A stretch of 64,000 nucleotides of DNA from Musa acuminata AAA Group. Its lineage: Eukaryota > Streptophyta > Magnoliopsida > Zingiberales > Musaceae. How positions within the stretch are numbered: position 1 is the first letter of the stretch; the number at the start of each line of letters is the position of its first letter. The translations under genes and the position numbers were made by a program. Below the pieces are notes generated by a model. It was not told the DNA's origin and made no database searches. It saw only the letters and a program-made list of their open reading frames with translations. The stretch covers positions 47,446,001-47,510,000 of the forward strand of contig NC_088357.1 in NCBI RefSeq assembly GCF_036884655.1. The letters run 5' to 3'. Shown in pieces: positions 45,454 to 57,550 of the stretch.

Positions 45454-45949
45454 TCAGCCAATGTGTCGGCCCTACAAGTGGGGTCGGGGTCTCAAGTAGT
45501 CTCTCCCATGAAACTTTTGAAAATTTTAGGTCTATCTTAGATGCTTCTTCCTTCGAGGCAAACAACTCTTCCTCCTTTTTATTTTAATTTATTTTGAGTT
45601 TTAAGCTTTGGGATGTCTATCGGTTAGATCGATTTTATTATGTGATTTTATTTAATTTAATAAATTATATTATAAACTTGATTGAATTTTGATTATGATT
45701 ATCGATCAATAACAAAATATATTTATGATATAATTTTTTACAATATGATATTGATGGAAGGGACTTTTTTTTTTTTTTTTATCTTAGACCCTCTAGCATG
45801 ACCTCTTAGGGACTACGATATGATACGTGATCTAGTCTCAGCTTTCGATATGGTACTATGAAGGATAGAAAGAGATTCTAGTGTTCTTATAATTTCTGAT
45901 TCAAATTATTCAGAATAGTTAGTGATTCACCTCGAGTGTATTATATATT

Positions 45950-47400
45950 AACCTAGTATTGTTTATTGAAAGACCTACATATTTGACTAATTAAACTATT
46001 ATATAATAAATTAATAAAATGAATGCTTGAGAAAGATTTAATAAACTTAGTCCAATATTTATAAGAATCAATTACAAATAGCATCAAGACTTTATTACTA
46101 CTTGTAATTAATGCATATGAATATTTAAGTGTTATAGAAGATAGATTTAAGTTTGTTGATAAGTCATTAGCCGACATATTAATGAAGGAATTGATTATAA
46201 CTTAATATGATGATACTCGAGAGATTCAGGATCACATCCTCAATATGACTGATAAAACTATAAAAGAAAAGATTAGACATGAATATATATGAGTTTTTTC
46301 TTGTGCTGTTTATTCTTAATTCTTTTCCTTCTTAGTTTAGTTCATTCAATATTTACTATAATATAAATATGTGTGTTTAAAAGGATTTAAGATTAAGGTA
46401 GGAAAGATCTCGTAATATTCTAACTACTAATTAAAGAATTGATAACAAAAAAAAGAAAGTTAAAGTATCGTATACCACATAAATTTGTTGGGTACCTAAA
46501 TGCTTGGTACAAAAGAAAGACTTCACAGTGGAAAAAAAAAATATTTTAAATGTAAGACTTGGTTTGAAAAGTAATATATAAACTTAACCTTTATATGTTT
46601 TAAATTAAACATTATATAGGTTTTTTATGATACTTGGTAGATTGATTTTGTTGTTTCAACTTATGTTATCAATAATATAAAGAGATTTTTTTAATTTAAA
46701 AAATTAAAAAATTTGAAAGATTTATTGATATGGAGAATCGTCTCAAATTGAAAGTGACAACGGTAGGAACTTATCGTCTAGGTCATTTGACGGATTCTAT
46801 ATATGTTATATTTTTACTATTTCTAAAAATTTAGTTACTCTATCAAGAATTAATGAGTTAGGATATTATCTTTTTTGATAATTATAAACTCAATATATTT
46901 TATTATTTAATAAAAATTAGTTCTAAAATTTTATATAATAATTTATAGAGAAATAATTTGAATCCAGAGTTTACAAAGATATTGATGACTATATAATTAA
47001 ATGTTACATTGAAACATACTTTCATTGATTAGAGATCTTTTATATTATGATACAAATGATTGGAGCATATCTCAAAGGAAAAGAAAAGAATTAAAATATT
47101 AATGAAAGATAATATTTTAAAATAATTAAAATTAATTTGAGACATTTATATCTTTGAGATTGTCTCGTAGAGATAAAAGTTTTTAATATGCAAAGAAGAA
47201 TTTTGATCGAAGACTTATTTTTAGATATTTTATTAACTTTTTAGAAAAATTCAAGGGATATAAATTTTACTGTCCTGATTATAGTATAATGATAGTAAAA
47301 TCTAATAACGTAAGATTTTCTAGAAAATAGTGAAATTAATTGGAGTAAAAAATTTTGAAAGATGTCACATGATCATAATCAAATGCTAATATATTTTGGT
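45950..47400 (+). pseudogene. Old, degenerate copia gag-pol remnant
   Basis: Translated + strand fragments in several frames, all with many stops, follow copia order. Gag-like DKSLADILMKELI and REIQDHILNMTDK occur near 46155-46250, protease-side VTTVGTYRLGHLTDSIYV near 46755-46810, an ISKE-type pre-integrase segment near 47070-47130, and FKGYKFYCPDYS near 47250-47285. LTRs were not found. It is a different and much older family member than the complete element next to it. Confidence 0.65.
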
Positions 47401-48212
47401 GGCTAATCTATTTAGTGCCGGAGGATATTTATTAAAAAAAGAAAATGGCCAATCACTTTTGGTGCCAAATAGTGCCAAATACCAAGCTTTGCATGATTTT
47501 ATCATTATGTTAGTATTATAGTCATGTAAGTTCGACATTAATATGGGCTATAATTGAGTATAATATAGTTTATTTACGAGTATAATATTATAATATTTGT
47601 TCAACTCATCTCAAACTTTTACTATCAAACAAAAATATGATGTAAATAGTTACTCCATTAATTTTTCTACTTTTTATTATTATTATTTTAAGGATTTTAA
47701 CTTTATTAATAAAAGATAGATAAACTCGTTGAATTCATCTAAATTAGTAGTTCAAAAGCTTTTTTAGGTATTTGAATAAATTGGGATGCTCTTAGTAAAT
47801 TCATCTTAAAATCCATCCCCTAAAATCAAGAGATTTTTTACTCCTCCATGAATTAAGAAGATACCAATCCTTATCTATTAGAACAGAATTTTCATAAGAC
47901 CTTTTATTTGGGATTTTTGTTGGAACCCAATTGCTAGCATTGACCTAAATTGAGCTCATGTAATCCTGATTTGACTTGGCCGGACCAAATAGAAGAAGCC
48001 CACCTCATCCTTTTCTTCCACAGTAGAAATTGGACTCATCATCGATCCGTCTCCCTCCTCTCTCCTCTTCTCTTCCTAGAAGGTCACACCACGGCGTGGC
48101 TCCCCGCTCCTCCTTTTACACTCTTCCTTCCTCTTTCGAGTGCTACGGCGGCCTTCGCCACCATAACAAACCAAGCCCGTGTCTTTAAAGCGAACACTTG
48201 AAGCGTCCGTTA
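47401..48212. promoter_or_regulatory. AT-rich intergenic DNA and promoter/5' leader of the EMB2004-like gene
   Basis: Mostly AT-rich with no gene. From about 48030 the sequence becomes C/T-rich, a typical leader, before the ATG at 48213. Confidence 0.45.
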
Positions 48213-51200
48213 ATGGAGCCCCCCGCCCTCGTCTCCTCCTATTCCCTCAAGCCCGGCCTCCGCGTCCCCTCCTTCGCTCCCCTCTCCCCTCGGCCTTCGC
48301 GTCCCTCGAACCGCCCCCGCAGACTGCTATTTTTCTCTCTTCCTGTCTCGTGGCCGGGGTCGGAAGGCCGGGGGAGCTCGTTCGTGACCCTCGTCCCCAA
48401 GGCCGCCGCCGAGGTGCCCGATGGAAGGCCCAGCCGAAGTGACGCCGCAGGAAGAGGAGGGAGGAGAGTTTTAAGGCAGTCTCAGGCGCAGTCGACTGCC
48501 CCGTCCTTTCCCGTGAAGGAGGTTGCCTCCTTCGTGGTGCCGGCTGGGATGTTCGTTGCTACCACGTTCGGTATGCGGTTTGCTTCCCCCATCTCGAGGC
48601 ACTGCAGTTTGCTCGTTATTATGATTATATTTCTTTCCAAATTATGATCTTGTGGGAAGTTGATTTCTTCGGTGGTTGTAGCATTGGTCTATGAGAAGGT
48701 GGGATCGTTTCGTAGTAATGCAATATGGATGATCATATCAAGTTGAAACTAAATTACGTTTAATAATTGCAAATTGGCATTCATAAGAGTTTTTAGAGCA
48801 TGTTACTCCTGGAAGGAGCTTTAGGACTGGAAGCCATATTGTGATCAGTCGAGAATGGAAGGAGGAACAAGTTACATGCATGATTTTAGGTGGGTGGTAG
48901 CACAAACTTTCTAGCAGAAATAGGGTTTTGTAGCATAGAATATTTATATATTAGGGTTTTCATCAAATAGGAGAACTTTATAAAGGGGCAGCATGGTGTA
49001 CGTAAATGGCTTAAAACTGATAGTAACAGTATGAAACACTATATAATGTGATAATGCTGTCTGATATTAGGTGTAGTAGTTCAGTACATTCTGTATTGAG
49101 ATGAAAGACACATCAACAAACTCTACGGTCCTAAAATGTACAAATATTTACAGCTAACTTCATTTTTGTTTGATTGCCAATCCTTCATAAGAAAAAATGA
49201 ATTTCTATGTGCCATGCAGCGATTTCAATAGGCGCTCGGGCGCTCGCTTAGGCGCTTGGGTGAGGTGAGGCGAGGCCCAAGCGCCTCGCTTCACTTCCAG
49301 GCAGCGCGTTTCAAAGAGGCGTCGCCTGGGCGCTCGCCCGAGCATAGGCACCGGGTGCTTCGGGCGAGCGTCTGGGTTAAACCAGGCGACTGAACTAGCG
49401 TTTTAGGTCTGGTTCAATCTCCAGTGCTTTAGTTGGTTCAATCGAACCAACTAAAGTACCGATATCAACTGCCGTTGCCCAACCCTAACCCTGCTCGTCG
49501 TTCACGCTATCGCTGTCGCTATCGCCGCTCTTGCTGCCGCCATCGCCGCTCTTGCTGCCGCTACTCGCTGCTGCTGCCGCTGACGCCACTCCCGCTGCCG
49601 CTGTCGCTGCTCCCGCTCCCGCTCCCCCTGCCGTTGCTCGCCACTGTCGCTGCCATTACCACTGTCGCCGCTCTCGCTGCCACTGCTCACTTTTACTGTT
49701 GTTGCTGCACCCTCGGTCTTCCCTTACACTCCTCTTCCTTTTTCTATTTTGAAAGTATACTGTTAACATTATACTGTATACTGTTAACAGTATACTAGTA
49801 ACAGTAATGTATTTGTATTTATTAGATTAATAATATATTATTTTGATTTTAATACTGGTAATTTTCATTTATTTGAAATTATTGTTAGGTTTCAGGATAA
49901 ATGGCAAGTGTACAGAGCAACTTAATAGAGTCTCCAATAACATCAAAAAAAGATCCTGTATGAAAGTATAATTATCTGAAGGATCCGAAAGATCATAATG
50001 CAGTGCAAAAGCATCAAGTCTGGCTCCTGCTATTATTGAAAACATAGAGAATGAAACATATTTTGATGAAGAGGAAGGAGTCGAAAAGCAAGAGGAAGAG
50101 GACGAATTCAATGAAGATGATTTATGTGAAAATGACGATAATATTGATTATGATGAATGACTTTGATGTAAAATTTTATTGTTTTGAATTTTGAAACTTT
50201 TTGTTAATGTGACATTGTGATTTTGTATCTTAGATTTTCTTAATTTAATAACATATTTTTATTTAAAATTTTAAATAATTATATTTATTAATTATATTAT
50301 ATATTTTTATATTTTAGCGTCTCGCTTCGTTGGGGCGAGTGCCTAGCGCCTCGGGCGTTTTTGTACCTTGGCGCCTTTTGGTGTCTATCGCTTTTTAAAT
50401 CACTGGTGTCATGTGTTTTCTTTTTTAAACAAAATTTTCATATATTAATATTATGATAAACTTCATACATGACACTATGAGGACTTGAACTTAAGACGTA
50501 TCAGCTGCATAACACTGCACTAACCGCCCAGATGTCTCTACAGAGACCTTGTTGCCATGTGCTATGTTGTGCGTTATGCTATAAAAATTCAATTTACACT
50601 AAACTTCTTGTTGCTTTAACATTGTATCTTGCTCTAGTAAGTTGTTCATGGCACTAATTTGCTTTTTCAGCATGCAGTATTGTGGAAGGTAGTCGAAAAC
50701 GTACTAATGCCAAAACCAAAGGGTTCAACTTCCAGGGTCAATAAATCTTCTCTACCTGGAATTAAGTGGTCTTTTTCTCCTGGTACTAATCTGCAATCAG
50801 GTGCTAGTGTGAAGATTGAAAGAGAGTCCAAGCAAAAACTCAACGAATTTGCCAAAGAACTTCGGACATTCAGCAGTGTTGACATGTCAGGTGAGTGGAT
50901 GGACATGCTAGATTACTTGTCATGTCATTTTATAGCCTAGACATCTGCACCTGTTCATAGAAGTTCATTGTGATATTGATATCTGGGTGATCAACAGGCT
51001 GAATTCATTTTGTCAGCAAATTAGTTTAAAAAATTTTACATATGAAATAGACTTGAAGACCTTTAACAAATTTATGGTTTTGTTAGGTCGTAATTTTGGG
51101 GATGATGGTCTGTTCTTTCTTGCTGAAAGTCTAGGTTACAATCAGGTCAGTTCTTTTGCTTCATTTTCTGCATTCCTAACCCTTTCCTAAGTTTGTTATG

Positions 51201-54200
51201 GTAAATTTGCTCTGAACCAGACTTGTGGGGTGATTTTTAATCGCTAAGGCAATGCAGTTACAATGACTTGCTTGAAAGGCATCTAGATTGTACATATCAT
51301 GCTGTCTTGTCTCAGGCAGCAGAGGAAGTGGACTTTTCTGGCAATGGGATTACAGCAGCTGGATTAAAGGCCTTTGATGGTGTTCTTCAAACAAATACTG
51401 TGCTGAAAACTCTGAATCTCTCTGGAAATAATATTGGTGATGAAGGAGCTAGGGTAATTTTATTCTTGAATTTTACTTTTTTTTTTGCAAATACTTATTC
51501 ATATAAGACTGTGACAATTGGTTTTTTCTGGCTTTCTTAATAAGAATTTTGATTAGCTTTCCTTTTGGTATGAGTTCAATAGCTAAATTTATTCTTGTTA
51601 AAATGACATGTGACTGAAGTGCTCTAACTCATATCTTTTCTTTTTTTCTAATGGTCGGACTGGAGTGCCCCGCATATGGGGGCAGTCCTCATACCAGTCC
51701 TGTTCCATACCGGTCTGAGTGAAACCATAGTCCATGCTTTAAATTACTTGTATCTCTAAATTTGATCATCTCTCAGATTTCGTTATTTCTGATAATTGCA
51801 ATTTGTATATCAAATATCACATGTTGGTTTTACTGTGAGGGCACTCTTCTGCACTAGAAAGATCACAATTTTCTGTTTTTCTCATGTTATTCCTTTTGCA
51901 TCTCACAAAAACTTGAGATTACAAGGAGTATGCTTGCAGTGTCTTTCAGATATATTGATGGTGAATGATGGTATTCAAAAGCTCCAGCTAAACAGTATAG
52001 GTCTTGGAGATGAGGTGATTTTCATTTTTCACTCTTTGTATGCATCAAATTTGTTTGTTCGTTGTAATGAAGAAAACAACTATTCATCATGGTAAATTAT
52101 GTTACGCAGGGAGCAAAGGCTATTGCAGAGATGCTGAAAAAAAATTCAACTTTACGTGTCCTTGAACTTAACAATAATATGATTGACTACTCTGTATGAC
52201 GTTCTTATCGATCAATCTTTATTGATTTTCAGTAAAATCTTGACCAGCTATGCCAATTACTGTTTGTTCTCTTATATGCTCCTTTTTTTTTTTCTGAAAC
52301 CATATAGGGTTTTGCAAGTCTTGCTGGGGCTCTCCTTGATAATAAGGCAATTCGGTCAATACATCTCAAGTTAATGATGCTTTACACACACTGACTCAGT
52401 TCCTTGTAGTACTTGCTTTCTTGCATATTCAATGTTTTCCCATGTTCAACGCTTTCCGTTATTTGTTCGCATTCACTATTCCCAGCAAGGAAGATGTTTA
52501 AATTGTATTTTGGACTTAAATCAGTGGTAACTATGGGGGTGCGCTTGGTGCAGCAAGTCTAGCTAAAGGAATTGAAGGAAATAAGTCCCTAAGGGTATGA
52601 ACTCATCTTGAACTTTATGAAATTGAACTTTTAGTTACTCTCTATAGATTATTTATGAGTCTTCATACAAAATGAAAATTCTACTAAACTCTAAGTACTC
52701 TTATGCATGTTCTGCCTGCGGGTTGTGTTATTCCTCTGAAGGCAGACATGGCTGAACATACAAGCAACTTATTTTGCATCTATATATTTTGTCATGCGTT
52801 GTTAAAAGCAACTGGTTTTTTTTTTTAAGTCTGCAAAAAAAATTATCATTCAGACACGTTCATTAGAAGCTTTGGCCTTAGTTATTTTTGTTCATCTTCA
52901 TATCTGGCTTCATATTCATGATCTTGTCCTTATTTCAACTCTACCGCCATCAAGTGAACACATAATGATGATGTTTCCTTTACATTTGATTTTGTGTACA
53001 CTATCTACAAAATGAAAAAAAATCTTTTTGAAAGTATTGAAGACTTTGTTCTATCATATTGTTTAGGTTGTAGTATTGAAAACAAAAGTTGGGGAAAGGT
53101 ATGTACCAAATTATGAGTAGTTCACAAATGGAGGCACCCTTGGGTTTTTATGTAGTTGTCACATGCTTTTCAGACATGAGTAACAATTTTACAAGGTGGT
53201 AATTATTTCAATAATTTTAACTGATACACAATTTTGCAGGAAAAAAAAGGCAAAATAACATTTTGATTATTTGCACCGGTAAACGGTTGCCAAAACATAA
53301 TTTGAAGGTAATTGTCAGCAGAATGGAGAAATTTGGAACTGATAAATCTAACCCCTCATAAGTTAGTGTTAAGAAGGATTCTGAAAAGTAAGAACAAATA
53401 ACTGGGAATTCTCTTATGCTATTTGTAAAATATCTGTAAGGTGGTCAATAAGTTTCACATAAATAAGGGAAGCATGATGTTTGACTACTGAGAAATATAC
53501 AATTTCATAAGACCAAACCTTACTCTTACTATTATTTGGCTTTGTAGAACAGTGAATTTCACTCTTTAGCGTATGTTTATTTGCAAGTTTAATTTTGGCC
53601 TGAAGTTCTTTTTTGAAATTTCTACCAGGAACTTCATCTTCATGGAAATGATATTGGAAATGAAGGCATTCGAGCACTGATATCAGGTTTATCTGCCCAT
53701 AAAGGTGCATTATTTGGTTGCTGATTGTCATCATCGTTTATTTATAATTAATTGTCTTATTGAAGCTCCTCTTCTTTTTGTAGGAAAAATAACACTGCTA
53801 GATATTGGCAACAACGATATTGGTTCAAAGGGTGCCTTCCATGTTGCTGAATATATCAAGAAAACTAAATCCTTGCTGTGGTTGAATCTTTATATGAATG
53901 ACATAGGTGATGAGGTATGGTCATTTATAGTTGTTGTCTTAGACTTTGTATGTTCCCTTTGTCAACCACTATGTGTTGGTTATCAAGGAAATTTAATTAT
54001 GTACATTTTATGCTATATTTTTGGTCTCCTTTCCTGCAATTGAAAGACAAATCAGGCCTACATGTTCACATAGGTACTCTTCTTGGTGACTGACAACTGT
54101 TTTAAAACAATGTGGTTATTACACTGTTTAAAATGATGAAGGCTAGAAACACATGACAAATTTTCTCCTGTAAATAACTCACATAATTAATTGTGGATCA

Positions 54201-56238
54201 TTCATCAACAGTATTAATCTCTGCATTCTCCAAAGGTCTGAAGCCTAAGTTTTGTTAGTTTCATATACAGCAGACTATGATATAGCCACGAGCTTTTGAC
54301 TGGCATGATGGACTATTTTCTTGTTAGTATTTGCACATTTATGAACCACCATCTCAATGTATTTTTAATCTCTAATATAGCAACCCTGCCGAACACATAT
54401 CTAGTTAGAAGATGTAATGAGTAACAAGATATTCTGTAATTACCTTTGCACCATCATACAAATATGTTCAACCATTTTGAATGTTTCATTTGTGTGCTTT
54501 ATATTCTTTTATTATGTCACATGGATTTATAACAGGGAGCGGAAAGGATTGCGGATGCTTTAAGAGAGAACCGCACAATAACTACCATAGATTTGGTGAG
54601 ACTGGAGGACATCCTCCAACAAATCATTTATCGTTTCTCATAAAATTTTTCTATTATATTGCTAAATTAGTGTCTAAAAGAAGCTATTTGATTTAGTTAT
54701 AAAGTAGTTCTTTTATTCACTTTTGTATTTATTTCTGACTTTGTTCTTAACAGTCTTATCAACCATCCCTTGTTTGTAAATCTTGATATCATCTTTTCAT
54801 CACTACATGTTGTCCAGCTTGTATATTTTAGCTGTGAAAACATTCAAAGCACAAACACTACAACTGCTCTACATTTTTCTTGCTGTTGATCAGCTGTTAT
54901 TTTTTACTCATAGTTACTAACTGTTAAAAATTTTTCACTACGCTTCCTTTTTAGGCCTTCTCTTTAGTTCATTTCCTATGCAGCACTGTGAGTATGTATG
55001 CTAGTAGTGCCTTGCTATTGTTTTGTGCACGTGCATTTTTCTTATCTTGGGAAGGTTGCCTTTTGTTGAAGTTAATTTCTCCAGGCTCTCTCTTTTAGGG
55101 GTTTTTGCGAAGAACTAAGGTTGTTGAAGTTGGCTCTTTTCTTTTTCTTTTTTTTGGTTTACATCATTCAGCATGCCTTCCACCTCTCTGGTAGTTATAT
55201 GCGAGCACAACTGTTCAGTAAGACCAACTTGCAACTAGTTGATCCTTGCATAACTAGTGTCATTTCTCAGTAGTATTTTCTGATCTATACATGTTCAGGG
55301 TGGTAATAACATCCATGCGAGTGGCGTGGGTGCGATTGCGAGAGTATTGAAAGATAATTCTGTCATCACAACAGTGAGTATTCTAATCTGATATCCTGCT
55401 TCATGCTCTTTCTTGTTTAATTGGCCGAATCTGATGCTATTTACTTTCCAGTTGGAGTTAAGTTATAATCCTATTGGCCCTGATGGGGTAAAAGATCTTT
55501 GTGAAGTTCTGAAGTTCGACGGCAAGATAGAGACATTGAAGCTTGGTTGGTGTCAGGTAGTGTTTAATTTCAGTGAGATGTTATCCTAATAGAGCTTTTT
55601 CTTTTCCTCTTTTCTAATAGAATGTTTTGCAGATAGGACCAAAGGGTGCTGAACATGTTGCAGATTGTTTGAAGTACAATACCACATTAACAACTTTGGA
55701 TTTACGGGCAAATGGACTTGGAGATGATGTATTGACCTGTGCATAGGAAATGTTTCGTTTTTTGCTCTATGGATGGTTGTCACATTGTGTTTTTCCCCCA
55801 ATCATTCCTTCCAGGGTGCAGTCTGTCTGGCACGCAGTTTGAAAATTGTTAACGAGGCTCTAACATCACTTGATTTAGGTTTCAACGAGATAAGAGTATG
55901 TTCATCATACAAAGTACAGCTTGAATTTTGTGAAGTTCTTCTAACAGCTAGTTTTGTATTATTATGATAACCTGCAAACTGGAAACAGGACAAGGGAGCA
56001 TTTGCTCTGGCACAGGCACTCAAAGCGAACGAAGATGTAGCCGTAGCATCCTTGAACCTCGCAAGCAATTTTCTTACAAAATATGGACAGGTTAGCTTCT
56101 TTTTTTTGTGTTTCCGTTATCCTAGAATTTTCTATTTTTAACTTACGAGATTGAAATTGATTAATACAGGTTGCTCTGACGGAAGCTCGAGACCATGTAT
56201 TTGAGATGAGTGAAAAGGAGATAAATATCTTTTTTTAG
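48213..56238 (+). CDS. EMB2004: Plastid-type leucine-rich-repeat (RNI-like) protein, EMB2004-like, complete
   Basis: Seventeen exons: 48213-48570, 50678-50890, 51087-51145, 51316-51453, 51940-52014, 52110-52193, 52308-52369, 52525-52594, 53629-53704, 53784-53914, 54536-54595, 55299-55373, 55452-55556, 55633-55728, 55815-55895, 55989-56090 and 56170-56238. They join in frame, all GT-AG, to 617 residues. Residues 1-60 are Ser/Pro/Arg-rich like a chloroplast transit peptide. One membrane segment lies near 104-127 (VASFVVPAGMFVATTFVLW). From about 190 to 600 there are ribonuclease-inhibitor-type repeats such as LKTLNLSGNNIGDEGA and LLWLNLYMNDIGDE. The C-terminus EMSEKEINIFF closely matches what I recall of Arabidopsis EMB2004 (At1g10510), needed for embryo development. 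Molecular role unknown. An in-frame TTG 15 bases upstream is not needed as start. Confidence 0.93.
49217..50405. mobile_element. Non-autonomous hAT-type DNA transposon in intron 1 of the EMB2004-like gene
   Basis: The ends CAGCGATTTCAATAGGCGC and, inverted, CAGTGATTTAAAAAGCGA form short imperfect terminal repeats. They are flanked by 8-bp target duplications GTGCCATG (49209-49216) and GTGTCATG (50406-50413) with one mismatch. Subterminal regions are rich in GGCGC/GCGCC-type motifs (GGCGCTCGGGCGCTCGC). The interior of this 1189-bp element has a CTGCCGC-rich microsatellite-like block and nested palindromes but no transposase. All features fit hAT. Confidence 0.85.
49490..49690. repeat. CTGCCGCTGTCGC-type low-complexity block
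   Basis: Imperfect trinucleotide-like repeats of GCT, GCC and CGC inside the hAT element. They create spurious Ala/Arg/Pro-rich ORFs on both strands. Confidence 0.85.
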
Positions 56239-57550
56239 ATGGTCATTTTTTTTTTCCTCATTACACATTTTGCTCCCAAATTTGTAAATGGCCACAAGAG
56301 TCTGTTGAGCTGCACAAGTAATACCGTCCATAGTGATAAGATGGAGCAACTCATGCGGCTCAGTGTTTATTTGCAAAGACCATTTAGGCAGCAATCGGAA
56401 GAGTTTAATACATGTAGGAAACAGTCGGTGCAAATTTTGATCTGTCAAGTTATTGTGTTTTTCTTGGATGACTTTGATCTTGAAATCATGCATTTAGTAT
56501 TTGTGATGTCTGAGGATGAAAGGTTGCAGTTTCTTGATTATGTTTATCTTCTTGAATTAATTTCCATATTTTTTTCATAATGATGTCGCCGGTCATGGTT
56601 GTGAATTTTTTTTATTTGAAGAGTTTTCATTTTCGATCGATGGCTCGCTATAATAATAGTAAAATAACTCAATTAGGGAATAAACCCAAGTATAATGATT
56701 CAAGGGTTTGGGCATCTGACCCTCCCACTATCTGAATGAAAAGGAGTGACTTCTTGCTTAATGTGCTTACTCAAGTTAAACATTCTTATTAGCATTAGAA
56801 ATCATGATTCACATTAGCTCATCTCGCTTTAAGATTGCTGAAACTGTCATGTCTAATGGACAATAACAAAGGCTCATTTGCTGATCCTTACAGGCAGATT
56901 GAGCATCCACTGTTATCATTTTCTGCATGAGAAAATGATGCATAATATCTGGAATCATATCGCAGCTTTCTCCAACGCCATTCAACTTAGTGCTTTCTCA
57001 ATAGAGATGACACAAATGAAGCAGCTTTCCTTGGTCAATCTGAAGCTTATGTGGTTGGCAATCAGTGTAGTTTGTTCATGCCTCGCCTTCTTGGACGAGT
57101 GTTACGTCAGTTCAATTTCTCCTCACTCTCTCTCTCTCTCTTCTGTTGACTTCTCTTCTCTTCTTAACAATCTTAGGTCAACAACACCAAACAGTCATTC
57201 TAATTCTTGAATGCTTTCTTAAACAGTGACGATCATTTCTTTTTGAGGAATTAGGGAAAAAAAAAAGTTGATCTTGATTCATTGTGGATGGAATCTATAG
57301 AGTTGATCCGATCTGACCCTTTTTGCAAAGCCCGACTGATCAGATTTTCGAGATGGACTTCAAGATTAATGTTTCTTTGACTTAGATTTTTGAGGACAAT
57401 AAAAGATTTATTTCATTCATTATTGAGATAATATATAAGAAAGACTTTTTCTTAACTATACATTCAAATTAGGTAATTAAATCAATCACTCAAATATATG
57501 ATTGGTTCTCAAATCTTAGATTGATTGAGGATATAGGGAATGCAAGGATA
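56239..57550. other. 3' UTR of the EMB2004-like gene and intergenic DNA
   Basis: The start is probably 3' UTR. No ORF here resembles a protein; the 110-residue ORF at 56878-57210 has no recognisable motif. Confidence 0.4.

Noticed and set aside
56878..57210. 110-aa ORF downstream of the EMB2004-like gene
   Set aside because: No domain, no codon or splice support, and it ends in Ser-rich low complexity from a CT repeat.
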